Part shown: positions 41,948 to 50,730 of the stretch, one piece after another | Layout of the letters: the number at the start of each line of letters is the position of its first letter | Numbering within the stretch: the stretch's first letter is position 1 | NCBI GenBank assembly: GCA_005884195.1 | Contig: VBBP01000050.1 | Coordinates: 1 to 64,000 of the forward strand | Source of the DNA: Candidatus Bathyarchaeota archaeon | Lineage (GTDB): Archaea > Thermoproteota > Bathyarchaeia > 40CM-2-53-6 | Length of the DNA stretch: 64,000 nucleotides | Direction of reading: 5' to 3' | Position numbers and translations under genes: made by a program | The notes under the pieces: generated by a model | Told to the model about the DNA's origin: nothing | Seen by the model: only the letters and a program-made list of their open reading frames with translations | The model's database searches: none

Positions 41948-43966
41948 CTAGAGCGTTTCTGTTATTTCCACGGGCAGGAGGGTTGGCTTCGCTCCTTTCG
42001 CGTCTAGGTTCTCTATCGTGACTGGTTCTATCTGTTCGGGAAGGTTGAACTGGAATATTTTCGAGTAGAAGTACAGCTCGGCTTCGTAAGATCGTTTGAT
42101 ATTCTCTGCTCGCCTGAAGCCGTGTTGTTCCCACTCGTAGGCGATGTAAGCGACGGGGAGACCCTTCGTCTTTACCGCTTCAAAGATTTTCTCCGACTGG
42201 TCTGGAGGGACAACTTTGTCCTCGAGCCCTTGGAACAGTATCAGGGCTGAGGATATTCCTACTACGTGGTATATCGGTGATCTTGCGCGATAGATGTCCC
42301 GGCGTTCGGGATAGGGTCCGACTAGCTTGTCCAGGTATCTAGATTCGAACTTGTGGGTGTCCTTGGCTAGGAGTTCTAGGTCGCTGACGCCGAAGTAGCT
42401 TGCTCCCACCTTGAATGTGTTCGTGAAGGCGAGGGCGCAGAGCGTTGTGTAACCTCCAGCGCTTCCTCCTCGGATAGCAAGTCTCTCTCCATCCGCTTCT
42501 CTGCGACTGGATAAGTATCGGGTGGCGTTGACGCAGTCTTGGACGTCGACTATTCCCCAGTTGTCATTGAGTCTCTTGCGATAGTCTCTACCATATCCAG
42601 TGCTACCGCCGTAGTTGACGTCTACGACGCCAATTCCGCGACTTGTCCAGTATTGTATCTCGTATCGGAGAGTGGACGGGCTGAAGCTGGTGGGACCACC
42701 ATGGCTTACAACAAGGAGAGGCGGTCTTTCACCCTCGGGTGCTTCGTATTCAGGATTCCTAGGAGGATAGAAGAAGGCGAACGCGGTACGTCCGTTCTCT
42801 GTAGGAAACTCGATCGAGTTCGGGATAGAAAGGTACTCCTTGTTGACTGTAATTTCTCGTGATCGGTGTACGATCTCCGTCTCTTTGGTTGAGAGGTCTA
42901 TCCGTACTATGGACGAGGGTTCGGTGGCCGATCCCCCGATGAGGAAGACAACTCCGTTTTTCTCGGCCAGGTTGCCCCATATGATCTGGTTGATAGGTGT
43001 CTCAATGGGTCTGAGTGTTTTCTTTGTCGGGTTGATGCTGGCTAGATGCCAGAGCCCGTCCTTCGTGTAAGCGCAGATAATTTGGTTTGAAGAGTCGAAG
43101 ACGAAGGTGTGAGATCCGAACTCCCACTGGGGGAGGCCGAATTCAGCCTCCATCGGATAGAGCGGCTCAGTCTGGTTGTTGTGCTGGCGATAGAGGTTCC
43201 ACCATCCTGTTCGGTCGGAGCTGAAGTATAGCGCGCCATCCGGTGACCATTCGGGCTGATAGATGGATTCTTCCAATCCCCCCGCCACTTTTTCGGGTTT
43301 CTCCAGAGAACCGTCGGGTTTGACGTGGGCAACCCAGAGCTCTGTCCCGTCCCAGGGCATGTTGGGATGTTTCCATGTAAGCCAGGCGAGCTTGGACCCG
43401 TCATTGTTTAGGCGTGGTGTTGAGTAGAAGTCGTTTCCGGAGACGAGAATCTTGCCTTCGCCTCCTCTCTCGATGCCAAGGCTGACGATGGTGGTGACAG
43501 CTTGCGGGGTCTTGAGAGTATGATCTTCGCGGACGGAGATGATGCGGTTCCTACGCGGGTCGATGATACTGTCGGCGTACCTCATGTCGACCGGAGGTGT
43601 TAGAGGACTGGGATCTGAGCCAGGGTCCTGCCGGTAGAGACGCTGGTCTGTATAATTGGAAAAATAGATCGTTCCGTTATGGACGAGGTAGCATCCGCCC
43701 CCGTACTCGTGAACTCTTGTCCGGGCGCTAAAGCCTGGCGGGGTAATATCGGTCAGAGTGCCGTCTGGTTTTCTCTGGACGATGACGTTCCGGCCCTTGT
43801 CATTTGGACGTAGTTCGTTCCAGTAAACATCATCGCCATCAACCCTAAGCTCGTCAAGCGTGACATATGTCGAGGCGAGAAGGTCCGCGGTAATGGGTGA
43901 TTTCCAGGAGCCATAAGGAGAGACATGCTTGGACATTGGAAACAATGGCTGGTCTAGGTGTGGCAT
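41948..43966 (-). CDS. S9-family prolyl oligopeptidase / acylaminoacyl-peptidase-like
   Basis: 672 residues; ATG 43936 (MSKHVSPYG) is an alternative start. The N-terminal beta-propeller carries repeated WSPDG-like units (QPEWSPDGALYFSSDRTGWW). The alpha/beta-hydrolase domain contains the nucleophile IRGGSAGGYTTL, the Asp in FQGLEDKVVPPDQSE and the His in EWEQHGFRRAENI. PPLLVVSHGGPTSFSPSTLR is the oxyanion region. Cytoplasmic, with no signal peptide. It probably trims peptides or releases N-acylated residues. Confidence 0.93.
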   Translation of the reverse strand: MPHLDQPLFPMSKHVSPYGSWKSPITADLLASTYVTLDELRVDGDDVYWNELRPNDKGRNVIVQRKPDGTLTDITPPGFSARTRVHEYGGGCYLVHNGTIYFSNYTDQRLYRQDPGSDPSPLTPPVDMRYADSIIDPRRNRIISVREDHTLKTPQAVTTIVSLGIERGGEGKILVSGNDFYSTPRLNNDGSKLAWLTWKHPNMPWDGTELWVAHVKPDGSLEKPEKVAGGLEESIYQPEWSPDGALYFSSDRTGWWNLYRQHNNQTEPLYPMEAEFGLPQWEFGSHTFVFDSSNQIICAYTKDGLWHLASINPTKKTLRPIETPINQIIWGNLAEKNGVVFLIGGSATEPSSIVRIDLSTKETEIVHRSREITVNKEYLSIPNSIEFPTENGRTAFAFFYPPRNPEYEAPEGERPPLLVVSHGGPTSFSPSTLRYEIQYWTSRGIGVVDVNYGGSTGYGRDYRKRLNDNWGIVDVQDCVNATRYLSSRREADGERLAIRGGSAGGYTTLCALAFTNTFKVGASYFGVSDLELLAKDTHKFESRYLDKLVGPYPERRDIYRARSPIYHVVGISSALILFQGLEDKVVPPDQSEKIFEAVKTKGLPVAYIAYEWEQHGFRRAENIKRSYEAELYFYSKIFQFNLPEQIEPVTIENLDAKGAKPTLLPVEITETL

Positions 43967-44078
43967 GGATATGAGTGTACCTGATACTGGGAGACATACG
44001 CTCGAATCTTGGCCGGACCCGTTCAGGATACAATCCGCTTAACTGGCTGAAACAGAAGGCGATCTATAGTGACGGCCT

Positions 44079-44816
44079 TTGGAGCCGACCGGGATCAAGG
44101 TCCTTGACGATATTCTAGGAGGTGGACTTCCTAGACCTTCTGCTGTCGGAATAACAGGCCCGGTTGGCAGCGGCAAGTCCACCCTCGTCAAGCAGCTGGC
44201 AGCTGCTGCGCTAGAGCATGACTTCAGGGTTGTATATTATGCGGTTGACGAGTCTGCTGAGGATGTGAGGGAGAGTATCATGTCTTGGGGAGTAGATGTG
44301 AGCCGATATGAGTCTGAGGGTAGGCTCTCTTTTGTCGACATGTTTGCGCTGGGAGTTGAAAGGCTTGCGGACTCGTTTCCTTCAGAGCAGCCTGAACAAA
44401 TAGTCGATAGCACAATGAAGTTTTCTGATCTCATCGCTCAGGGCCGAAGCTTCACGTTGAAACATCTGGGCAAGAAGACAATGGGGATCATGGACTCGCT
44501 GACACCCTTCTTTCTCATGATCGAGGCGAAGAAAGTCTTCCAGTATGGACAGGTTCTGAAATATGCTACCCGTTTCGCGAAATCCATCGGCATCGCTACA
44601 CTTCACACCAGTGTCTTGAACGAGACGATAGAGAACGCGATGACAAACTTCGCCGATATCGTCATAGACATGGCGGGACGGAAGAATCCGCAAGGTATCA
44701 GTCATGGAGGGACCCTGAGGCTTGTCAAGATGGGCAAAGCGCCCACTCCTCCCAGAGGCTACTACTACGAGATGACCCCGAAGGGAATAGACATCAGCAC
44801 CGCACCAATGATATAG
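44079..44816 (+). CDS. KaiC-like RecA-superfamily ATPase
   Basis: 245 residues, single domain, starting TTG 44079. The entry motif is TGIKVLDDILGGGLPRPSAV, Walker A GPVGSGKST lies near 26-34, and the second-strand acidic residue region is VVYYAVDESAEDV. The Walker B strand is MGIMDSLTPF. The family is widespread in archaea, with roles proposed in signalling and regulation. The coiled-coil gene on the other strand is the nearest neighbour; there is no obvious operon. Confidence 0.8.
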   Translation: MEPTGIKVLDDILGGGLPRPSAVGITGPVGSGKSTLVKQLAAAALEHDFRVVYYAVDESAEDVRESIMSWGVDVSRYESEGRLSFVDMFALGVERLADSFPSEQPEQIVDSTMKFSDLIAQGRSFTLKHLGKKTMGIMDSLTPFFLMIEAKKVFQYGQVLKYATRFAKSIGIATLHTSVLNETIENAMTNFADIVIDMAGRKNPQGISHGGTLRLVKMGKAPTPPRGYYYEMTPKGIDISTAPMI

Positions 44817-45126
44817 CAGTCAGTCTTTCTCCATCGTTGTAAGCTGGCTAGTCGAGATGTGCCCTCTCAAACCTAGTCGTAAGCCGGTCATATTCTGCCA
44901 GAGCATCTATTTCGATATCATACTGCGAAAAGTAACGTGCTACATTTTCCAAGTCCCGACATAGGAGTGGTTTGGCTTTTTCGAATTGTCGGTGTCGGTT
45001 GGGCCGAGACGAGAGGTCCACTGCCTGGGGGAAGTCAATGACGAAAATGCGAAAGAGCTGGAGAAGCGAATGAAGGCTCGCGAGTCCCAGTAGATAGTCT
45101 CCTCCTGCAACTGTTCTTGGACCTGG
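44817..45126. other. 310-bp region between convergent genes
   Basis: A short plus-strand frame ending at TAG 45091-45093 could encode about 34 residues, ending in a charged helix (NDENAKELEKRMKARESQ), from a TTG near 44986. It has no ribosome-binding site or family match, so I do not call it. No hairpin or RNA gene is evident. Confidence 0.25.
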
Positions 45127-46467
45127 TCAGGTGTGGGAGGAGCGTTTGGCCACAATGTTGAAGGGGTCTGAACGGTCTTGACGAAGAGTCTCTTGAGTCA
45201 GAGATAGCACTTCTTCACGCAGTTCCCGCGGAATGCTTTTGTTGAAGTTCTTGGTGGCGAGTTCGTCTACAGTGTCCAGATGGGTTTTTGCCCGGACTCG
45301 CAGCAACGAAGCTTCCTCGGCGATGTTCTTGATCTTTGATTCCAGCAATTCCCTGGAAGCTCGGGATCTAGTGTATTCCGCTCGCAGATCGGACCGTTGG
45401 GATCTGAGATGTCTCACGTTGGGGGAGCGTAGAATCTGACTCCTTGACGTAAAGGCTTCTCGAGCCTCCTTCTGAATTGGTCTGAGTGACCCGTTTATGA
45501 TTCGTTTCGCCCGCTCAAGTGTCTTTTTCGCCTTTTTCTCGCCGAGCGGTAGCCTGGTTGATTCGATGGATTCGCATAGTCCTTCGAGCAAGTCTGTCAG
45601 TTCCGGATAGCCGTCGGATTCCTTGGCCAAAGTCGTCAGCGGGGTTTTCACGTATCGCGTCAATACTTCTATTGCCTGTGGATGGGTATGCATTTCTCCC
45701 CTATGATGCGACGACAGAAGCCTTGTGAATACCCCGCCCAGTCTGGACATTTCTTCGTCCAAGAGCTTCTTTCTCAGTCTTTTGAGCTCCGCTTCTTTGG
45801 CATTGGCAGCTCGAATCTCGGAATCAGATTCAATCCGCTCTATAGCTTCTAGAAGGGATCCCTCATTGTAGACAAGTTGGTGAATCTCCTTTTCGAGACG
45901 GAAGCGAGAATCTTGAAAATCCTCTAACGTCGCGAGATGCTCGACGAGCGTCTTGGAGTGTTCTTGTATTTGGTCATGGATCGACGTGATGTCTCGGGTC
46001 CTTGTCCGGAACTGGGACGTTTGGTTGTAGAGCTGCTGCAGCCCCTCTATCTCCGCTCTAAGCCAACCTCTCTCCGAAGCGTAGTGTGAACCCATCGCTT
46101 TCACCGAATCATTGTAGCTTGAACTAGCTACCCGCAACAGTCTCGTTATGCTCACCTCGAGTTTCGATACCGGCGTGTTCGAACTTGATTTTAGGAACTC
46201 ACCGCACGCAGCGACAATCTCTCCGGAGACGCGGCTTAGTGCCATGGCTGCTCGGAGGCGGCGGGAATCGCCTAAGCCCGACATGTCCCATTTGGTGTTT
46301 CGAATGAATTCTCGGCAACGACTCTCCAGAGATGAAGCAAGTGAATGTGCGGTCTCTCCTAACTGTCTCGCTTTGGCTTGAAGAGGCTTCAGCTGAGGGT
46401 CGATCGCTAAACCCGCCCAGTGTTGGAGAGCTTTCTCGACATCTGCGGCCTTCTTGCCCTCTTTCAT
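45127..46467 (-). CDS. long coiled-coil protein
   Basis: 446 residues, almost entirely helical with extended heptads (LQAKARQLGETAHSLASSLE, FQDSRFRLEKEIHQLVYNEG, AKEAELKRLRKKLLDEEMSR). No membrane span, P-loop or zinc site is present. It could be a structural or SMC-accessory-like protein, but nothing beyond the coiled coil supports that. The 5' region contains a 19-bp palindrome shared with the divergent Lrp-like gene. Confidence 0.65.
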   Translation of the reverse strand: MKEGKKAADVEKALQHWAGLAIDPQLKPLQAKARQLGETAHSLASSLESRCREFIRNTKWDMSGLGDSRRLRAAMALSRVSGEIVAACGEFLKSSSNTPVSKLEVSITRLLRVASSSYNDSVKAMGSHYASERGWLRAEIEGLQQLYNQTSQFRTRTRDITSIHDQIQEHSKTLVEHLATLEDFQDSRFRLEKEIHQLVYNEGSLLEAIERIESDSEIRAANAKEAELKRLRKKLLDEEMSRLGGVFTRLLSSHHRGEMHTHPQAIEVLTRYVKTPLTTLAKESDGYPELTDLLEGLCESIESTRLPLGEKKAKKTLERAKRIINGSLRPIQKEAREAFTSRSQILRSPNVRHLRSQRSDLRAEYTRSRASRELLESKIKNIAEEASLLRVRAKTHLDTVDELATKNFNKSIPRELREEVLSLTQETLRQDRSDPFNIVAKRSSHT

Positions 46468-46594
46468 AGTTGGGTTGGCCTCTTACTCTGCTTGGAAAGC
46501 CTAGGCGGAATCGTTCTCGTTTTCAAAGGTGTAAGATTTCACAAACCGCTACACGCTCTGGGTGCCTCCGCAGACGATAGGCAGGGTCGCTCGA

Positions 46595-46613
46595 ATTGCT
46601 ATATGATAGCAAT
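46595..46613. promoter_or_regulatory. 19-bp perfect palindrome between divergent genes
   Basis: ATTGCTAT-ATG-ATAGCAAT, two perfect 8-bp arms around three bases. It lies 83 bp before the Lrp/AsnC-like gene and 128 bp before the coiled-coil gene; TTTTAACA directly after it could be a TATA box for the former. The probable ligand is the adjacent Lrp-type protein. Confidence 0.65.
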
Positions 46614-46695
46614 GTTTTAACAGTTCCTGCTAATGGCAGACATTGAACAGCAAGTCTTATGATACTCAGTAACATGAGGCCACGGAAGGAACAGA

Positions 46696-47211
46696 TTGAC
46701 AGGCAAATGGGATCCCACTGGAAGGTTCCCTACTGTGGATTCACTTGACATAGCGATATTGGAAAGGATGCTTTCTGACGGCCGAACGACCTTCAAAGAA
46801 TTAGCAGGAGCCACGAACAACGACAGCCGGACCATTGCAAGCAGGTTCCAACGACTGGTAGAAACGGGCGTATTGAAACGTGCTACCGTAGAGGTGGACT
46901 GGTCAAAGATTGGTTTCACAGCCTCGGCGTACATGGGAAGCACCACTGCACTAGGTGAAGATGATAGGAGAAAACTGCTCGAATTCTTGCGGCATGAGCC
47001 TCGTGTTCTTGAAGCCTACACCACAATCGGCTCGAATGAGTATTTCATGAAAGTCGTTGACTTCGACATCGCAACACTTAGATCTGGTATTTGCGCGCCG
47101 CTGGAACCTCTAACTGTAGACCTCACCACATCGCTCATTGTCGACCCTATCAAATCGACCGACTATTCTGGACTGCTTCGATATCTAAAACATAGGAAAA
47201 GCTCCAGTTGA
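46696..47211 (+). CDS. Lrp/AsnC-family transcriptional regulator
   Basis: 171 residues starting TTG 46696. The HTH is LDIAILERMLSDGRTTFKEL then DSRTIASRFQRLVETGVLKR, followed by the RAM ligand-binding domain (FLRHEPRVLEAYTTIGSNEY). An 18-residue N-terminal extension precedes the HTH. The 19-bp palindrome upstream suits an autoregulated dimeric or octameric Lrp protein. Confidence 0.88.
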   Translation: MTGKWDPTGRFPTVDSLDIAILERMLSDGRTTFKELAGATNNDSRTIASRFQRLVETGVLKRATVEVDWSKIGFTASAYMGSTTALGEDDRRKLLEFLRHEPRVLEAYTTIGSNEYFMKVVDFDIATLRSGICAPLEPLTVDLTTSLIVDPIKSTDYSGLLRYLKHRKSSS

Positions 47212-47490
47212 AACCGCTCATTCTAAAGCGAAGCCGAGTAAAGACAATCTACGTAACCCTTAGCCTGGTCTAGCGAGGTTCTAGATTCCACTTGAGATTC
47301 CTGTGCCATCTGCCTTGGGCATTTTCCAGATAAAAGCGAGAACCCGTACGTTATGAAATTCTTCTCACGTTCATGTCGCTAGGCCAGATTGTCTTATCGA
47401 GCAAGTGTGAACAGATTTATCTCGAGTCTTGACCCATCATGAAGCATCCTAGCGCCTGAAGAGTCGATTCGTGAAGTTGTCAAGGATTGC

Positions 47491-47781
47491 ATGGACGCCT
47501 GGAACAAACATGACGCGAACGCATTTGCATCGCTCTTCGCGAAAGACGCTGACTTCAAGGACAGCCATCAAACGACCGAGAATATCAAGGTCCCGCTCAT
47601 AAAACCAGACGTAGCCTCCGTGAATATCTGGTGGAATATGACAGGTGCCTCGGATGATTCCGGCCAACCTCGACCTCCAAGGCGGGGGATCCTCAACTGG
47701 ATCATGACGAACGAGGAAGGGAAGTGGCTGGTCAAAGTCATGCACAATTTGGACTTGACAGCGATAACCCCGATAAAATAG
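47491..47781 (+). CDS. SnoaL/SgcJ-like NTF2-fold protein, shortened, start unclear
   Basis: 96 residues from ATG 47491. Family sequence MDAWNKHDANAFASLFAKDA is recognisable, but relatives begin about 14 residues earlier. The frame is open back to a TGA at 47440 and encodes the matching PEESIREVVKDC, without ATG, GTG or TTG (ATC 47446 is one option). About 25 residues that normally follow the DADF motif also appear to be missing, replaced by KDSHQTTENIKV. It may be a degenerating gene. One of three NTF2-fold genes within 3 kb. Confidence 0.6.
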   Translation: MDAWNKHDANAFASLFAKDADFKDSHQTTENIKVPLIKPDVASVNIWWNMTGASDDSGQPRPPRRGILNWIMTNEEGKWLVKVMHNLDLTAITPIK

Positions 47782-47863
47782 CCCCCGTGAGACAACCACA
47801 CGACGGGAACGGAATGACGATCGAGCTAATGCTAGGTCAAATGCAGCATCCTTAATTGCGTTG

Positions 47864-48295
47864 TCAATGACTCAGCGTGGCTGCTTTTGCCTTCGGATAT
47901 GGTAGCGGATGGACGATGCTTGGGGTCCACTTCTCCCCCCATTTTCTGTAAGCGGACAAGATATCTCCGAGGTCTTGTCCTTTCTCTGTGAGACTGTAGA
48001 CAACTGAGAAGGGTTCTGTACCGGTTACCCTCCTCTCAACGATTCCCATATTCTGCAAATACTTGAGAGTTCGGGAAAGTGTTCGCGCGTTCAGAGCGTC
48101 GGGCTTACCCTTTCTCAGTAGATCGTTGAATCGGAGGGGGTTGTCAAGGAGGTAGTATGAGATGAGGATTCTCCACTCTGAGCCTAGCTTCCTTACCGCT
48201 TTGATGACCGCGCATATGTCTCTCCTGCAAAGCTCGCTCCTTCCCGATGTGATGCTGGAGATATCGGGTTGGCAGCTAGACGCAAGCTTACTCAA
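47864..48295 (-). CDS. HxlR-family transcriptional regulator
   Basis: 143 residues from TTG 48293-48295. The HxlR winged helix is clear: LGSEWRILISYYLLDNPLRF, LRKGKPDALNARTLSRTLKY, LQNMGIVERRVTG and the wing PFSVVYSLTEKGQDLG. Two cysteines near the N-terminus (LCRRDIC) sit where many HxlR proteins carry sensing residues. A 13-bp palindrome lies 12 bp upstream, between a TATA-like CTTATATC and the start, so it probably represses itself. Confidence 0.9.
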   Translation of the reverse strand: MSKLASSCQPDISSITSGRSELCRRDICAVIKAVRKLGSEWRILISYYLLDNPLRFNDLLRKGKPDALNARTLSRTLKYLQNMGIVERRVTGTEPFSVVYSLTEKGQDLGDILSAYRKWGEKWTPSIVHPLPYPKAKAATLSH

Positions 48296-48306
48296 TGTTA
48301 TCTATT

Positions 48307-48319
48307 GTAACCTGGTTAC
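48307..48319. promoter_or_regulatory. palindromic operator candidate for HxlR gene
   Basis: GTAACC-T-GGTTAC, perfect 6-bp arms, 12 bp upstream of the HxlR start on the minus strand. CTTATATC at about 48325-48333 (minus) would be the TATA box, placing the palindrome over the transcription start. Confidence 0.6.
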
Positions 48320-48372
48320 CCAGAGATATAAGCAGAAAGGGACACTGGCGTTAGTGCACTATTTTCTTTGAC

Positions 48373-49137
48373 TCATTTTCTTGAATCTTGGGACGTTGAA
48401 GTTCCTGTGGAGAGTGAAGGAACACTCTCAATGTCAGTTCCCATAAGGTAGCCGCCAAATGCAAGGGCCCATACTAGGATAGGGTAGGCAACGATGCGTT
48501 CAATGCCTCCGGGGCCCAAGCCAAGGTCCATTCCAACGCCTGATAAGACTGCGGCAACAATGGCGACAGCCCCCGCTACCGGGAACAGTCTGTCTAACGG
48601 TTTCACCACGAGTTTTCGAGACTCTATGGCCGACAGGCCGCCGAAGAAAAATACCAGACCCGAGAGCGCATCGTGCACTATTGCCCCCGCGATAAGAAGG
48701 GCTGGAACGTTCGAGATCGGTTGCATGATTTGTTGATCCGCGTAGACGTAATATGGAATGTACGACAGCGGGAGGGCGACTAGTCCGGCTGCGAAGACAA
48801 AGAAAACCTTCCAGAACCTTTTGGCAGGGAACGTCTGCCGAAATTGCCAAGCTGCCTCGAGGGACAAGACGGTCAAGATGCTGAGGGAGAGAATGTAGAT
48901 GATTGATGCTGGCTGGTGTATTGTCAGCATACCCGGGGGGTTTAGTGGAACTGCTATTGGGGCGCCAAGGTCGCTGATGAAATCCCTGGAGACGCTATAG
49001 CCCGGGAAGACAGATTCCGCCACCGCAAGACCGAGGATGAACACGGTGTTCCCGATGAACAGCATCATACCCGCTAGTCTTCGAGGAGGAGTATCCTTCA
49101 GCAAGGAAAACACCGAGCTACGTTTTGAATGGCACAC
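48373..49137 (-). CDS. DUF998 family membrane protein
   Basis: 254 residues, six spans. The family marker SRDFISDLGAP follows the first span; further spans are IIYILSLSILTVLSLEAAW and a C-terminal pair ending LVWALAFGGYLMG. The first 23 residues are hydrophilic, and MMLFIGNTVFILG (near residue 24) may be the true start. DUF998 proteins are of unknown function and common in archaea. Downstream of, and on the same strand as, an NTF2-fold gene. Confidence 0.8.
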   Translation of the reverse strand: MCHSKRSSVFSLLKDTPPRRLAGMMLFIGNTVFILGLAVAESVFPGYSVSRDFISDLGAPIAVPLNPPGMLTIHQPASIIYILSLSILTVLSLEAAWQFRQTFPAKRFWKVFFVFAAGLVALPLSYIPYYVYADQQIMQPISNVPALLIAGAIVHDALSGLVFFFGGLSAIESRKLVVKPLDRLFPVAGAVAIVAAVLSGVGMDLGLGPGGIERIVAYPILVWALAFGGYLMGTDIESVPSLSTGTSTSQDSRK

Positions 49138-49163
49138 GTCAGATTTTGACGTGTGGGTCTCCC

Positions 49164-49589
49164 TTACGCGTGCTCATTCGGGGCGGGGTCGTCATTCCAG
49201 ATGTCGACAACGCACTTCCATGCTCTGTTCTCTATTCGCCAAATCGTCACGGCTTTGCCGCGCAATGTGACGCGATTGCCCTTGTCGTCGTTGAACGAGA
49301 CCTGGTTCGTGCCGACACCGTAGGCGAGGTCGCAATCTCGTGCGATCGCGAACCGAGTTGTCTTCCATTCGATGCTGAAACCCGGGATCTTCAAGCTGTC
49401 AATCACATAGTTCCTAATTGCATTCTTGCCGATAATAGGGGTCTGTCCTGGTGGAATAACAATCGCATCGTCGGCCCAAAAGGAGACAATTTGTTCCACG
49501 TCGCGAGCAGCCGCGGCCGCTGCGCACCACGCCTCATCGGCTCGCTCCAGTTCGACTCGAGCCCTGTCCATATCTCGTTTGAGGCTCAA
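49164..49589 (-). CDS. DUF4440/SnoaL-like NTF2-fold protein
   Basis: 141 residues. DEAWCAAAAAARDVEQIVSF, WADDAIVIPPGQTPIIGKNA and IRNYVIDSLKIPGFSIEWK follow the DUF4440 pattern, and the C-terminal strands are VTLRGKAVTIWRIENRAWK and CVVDIWNDDP. Members bind small hydrophobic ligands or catalyse isomerase-type steps; no catalytic residues can be assigned. It lies 27 bp upstream of the DUF998 gene on the same strand. Confidence 0.85.
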   Translation of the reverse strand: MSLKRDMDRARVELERADEAWCAAAAAARDVEQIVSFWADDAIVIPPGQTPIIGKNAIRNYVIDSLKIPGFSIEWKTTRFAIARDCDLAYGVGTNQVSFNDDKGNRVTLRGKAVTIWRIENRAWKCVVDIWNDDPAPNEHA

Positions 49590-49738
49590 TCGTATCCTTC
49601 TCTCTCCATTCTCGACTGGAGAGCACTCAGATAAGAAAGCTTAGACGAGGATGAGAAACGCATCGGAGGGCGGCATTGAGCAGTCAAGGCACAGCGGCTC
49701 CAAGATCTCAAGCATGAACTCTGATATAGCTAGCTCAG

Positions 49739-50179
49739 GTGATTGTCAAGGATGACCTGTTGACCTCAGAAGAGGTTGCGAGAAAATCTATTGACGCTTT
49801 CAACCGCCACGACAAGGCTGCTTATGCTGCATTGATCGCGCCAGACGCGGTGGCCTATGACCCTGTCTACCCGGAGCCTTTGCGGGGCAAGACAGCGATC
49901 ATGAAAGATTTGGACGCGTCTTTTGCCGCGCTTCCTGATGTCCACTACGAGATTCTGAGACTGCTCGCCAAGCATAGGGATGCCGTGGTCGAATTCAGGA
50001 TCGTAGGGACCCATACCGGCTCCATCCAGGGGCTTTCAGGATCGATTCCCGCCACCAACAAGAAGGCCAGCTGGACCGGAGCCGAATTTCTCAGAATCGA
50101 TTCCAAAGGACTCATCATGGAGGAGAGAAGATATTTCGATCCAGAAAATCTCCCCAAACAATTCGGACTAGCAAAATAG
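49739..50179 (+). CDS. SnoaL-like polyketide cyclase-family protein
   Basis: 146 residues starting GTG-type at 49739. Pattern SIDAFNRHDKAAYAALIAPD, YPEPLRGKTAIMKDLDASFA and VVEFRIVGTHTGSIQGLSGS fits the ester-cyclase/SnoaL group of the NTF2 fold. Terminal IMEERRYFDPENLPKQFGL is also typical. The substrate is unknown, and no polyketide genes are nearby. Divergent from the DUF4440 gene. Confidence 0.85.
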   Translation: MIVKDDLLTSEEVARKSIDAFNRHDKAAYAALIAPDAVAYDPVYPEPLRGKTAIMKDLDASFAALPDVHYEILRLLAKHRDAVVEFRIVGTHTGSIQGLSGSIPATNKKASWTGAEFLRIDSKGLIMEERRYFDPENLPKQFGLAK

Positions 50180-50275
50180 TTCGAGCTTCGATTGCTCCAC
50201 GAGCGATCCTCGAACGCCGATTGTGGTCTGCAGTCCTAAAGGACTAAATTTCTGAGAGAGAACTAGTCTCTCGAG

Positions 50276-50575
50276 ATGCAAAGGATCATCAAGGTTCTTC
50301 TGCTCTCCATAGCGCTCGGTCTGGTCGGACTAGGCGCCTCAACAACTCGCGAGCCTTGGGGAGTGTGGGACGGCTTCCCTTTCCAGTACGCCTATTCAAA
50401 CCCAATCACTTGTTTACCCAACCCATTCAACGGATGCGGCTATTACTACGACCCAGCGATGATCGTTCTGGACTATCTCTTTTGGCTGGGAACAGCTGCA
50501 GTAGTGGTCTCCGTGATCAGCTTGTGGTGGAACCGCGTCGCTCTAAGAGGAGATGCGAGCCCCGACCACGAATGA
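50276..50575 (+). CDS. small membrane protein with WxGxPF...CGYYxD motif
   Basis: 99 residues from ATG 50276. Two hydrophobic segments (IIKVLLLSIALGLVGLGA and MIVLDYLFWLGTAAVVVSVI) flank an outside loop WDGFPFQYAYSNPITCLPNP then GCGYYYDPA. The same loop motif and order occur in the protein at 62087-62377, so they are paralogues. Two cysteines in the loop may form a disulfide. Function unknown. Confidence 0.65.
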   Translation: MQRIIKVLLLSIALGLVGLGASTTREPWGVWDGFPFQYAYSNPITCLPNPFNGCGYYYDPAMIVLDYLFWLGTAAVVVSVISLWWNRVALRGDASPDHE

Positions 50576-50730
50576 CCAAGACCCACCTGGAACGACCGCT
50601 CGATCAAAGTGATCTTTCCCAGACCGCAGTACTGAAGATAACATTCGGGTCCGCTGTGGACTTGGGTTTCCGCTCAGAATTATTAGCGCCTCAGGCAGTC
50701 GTTCAGACAGGGAAACGAAGCAGACGATTT

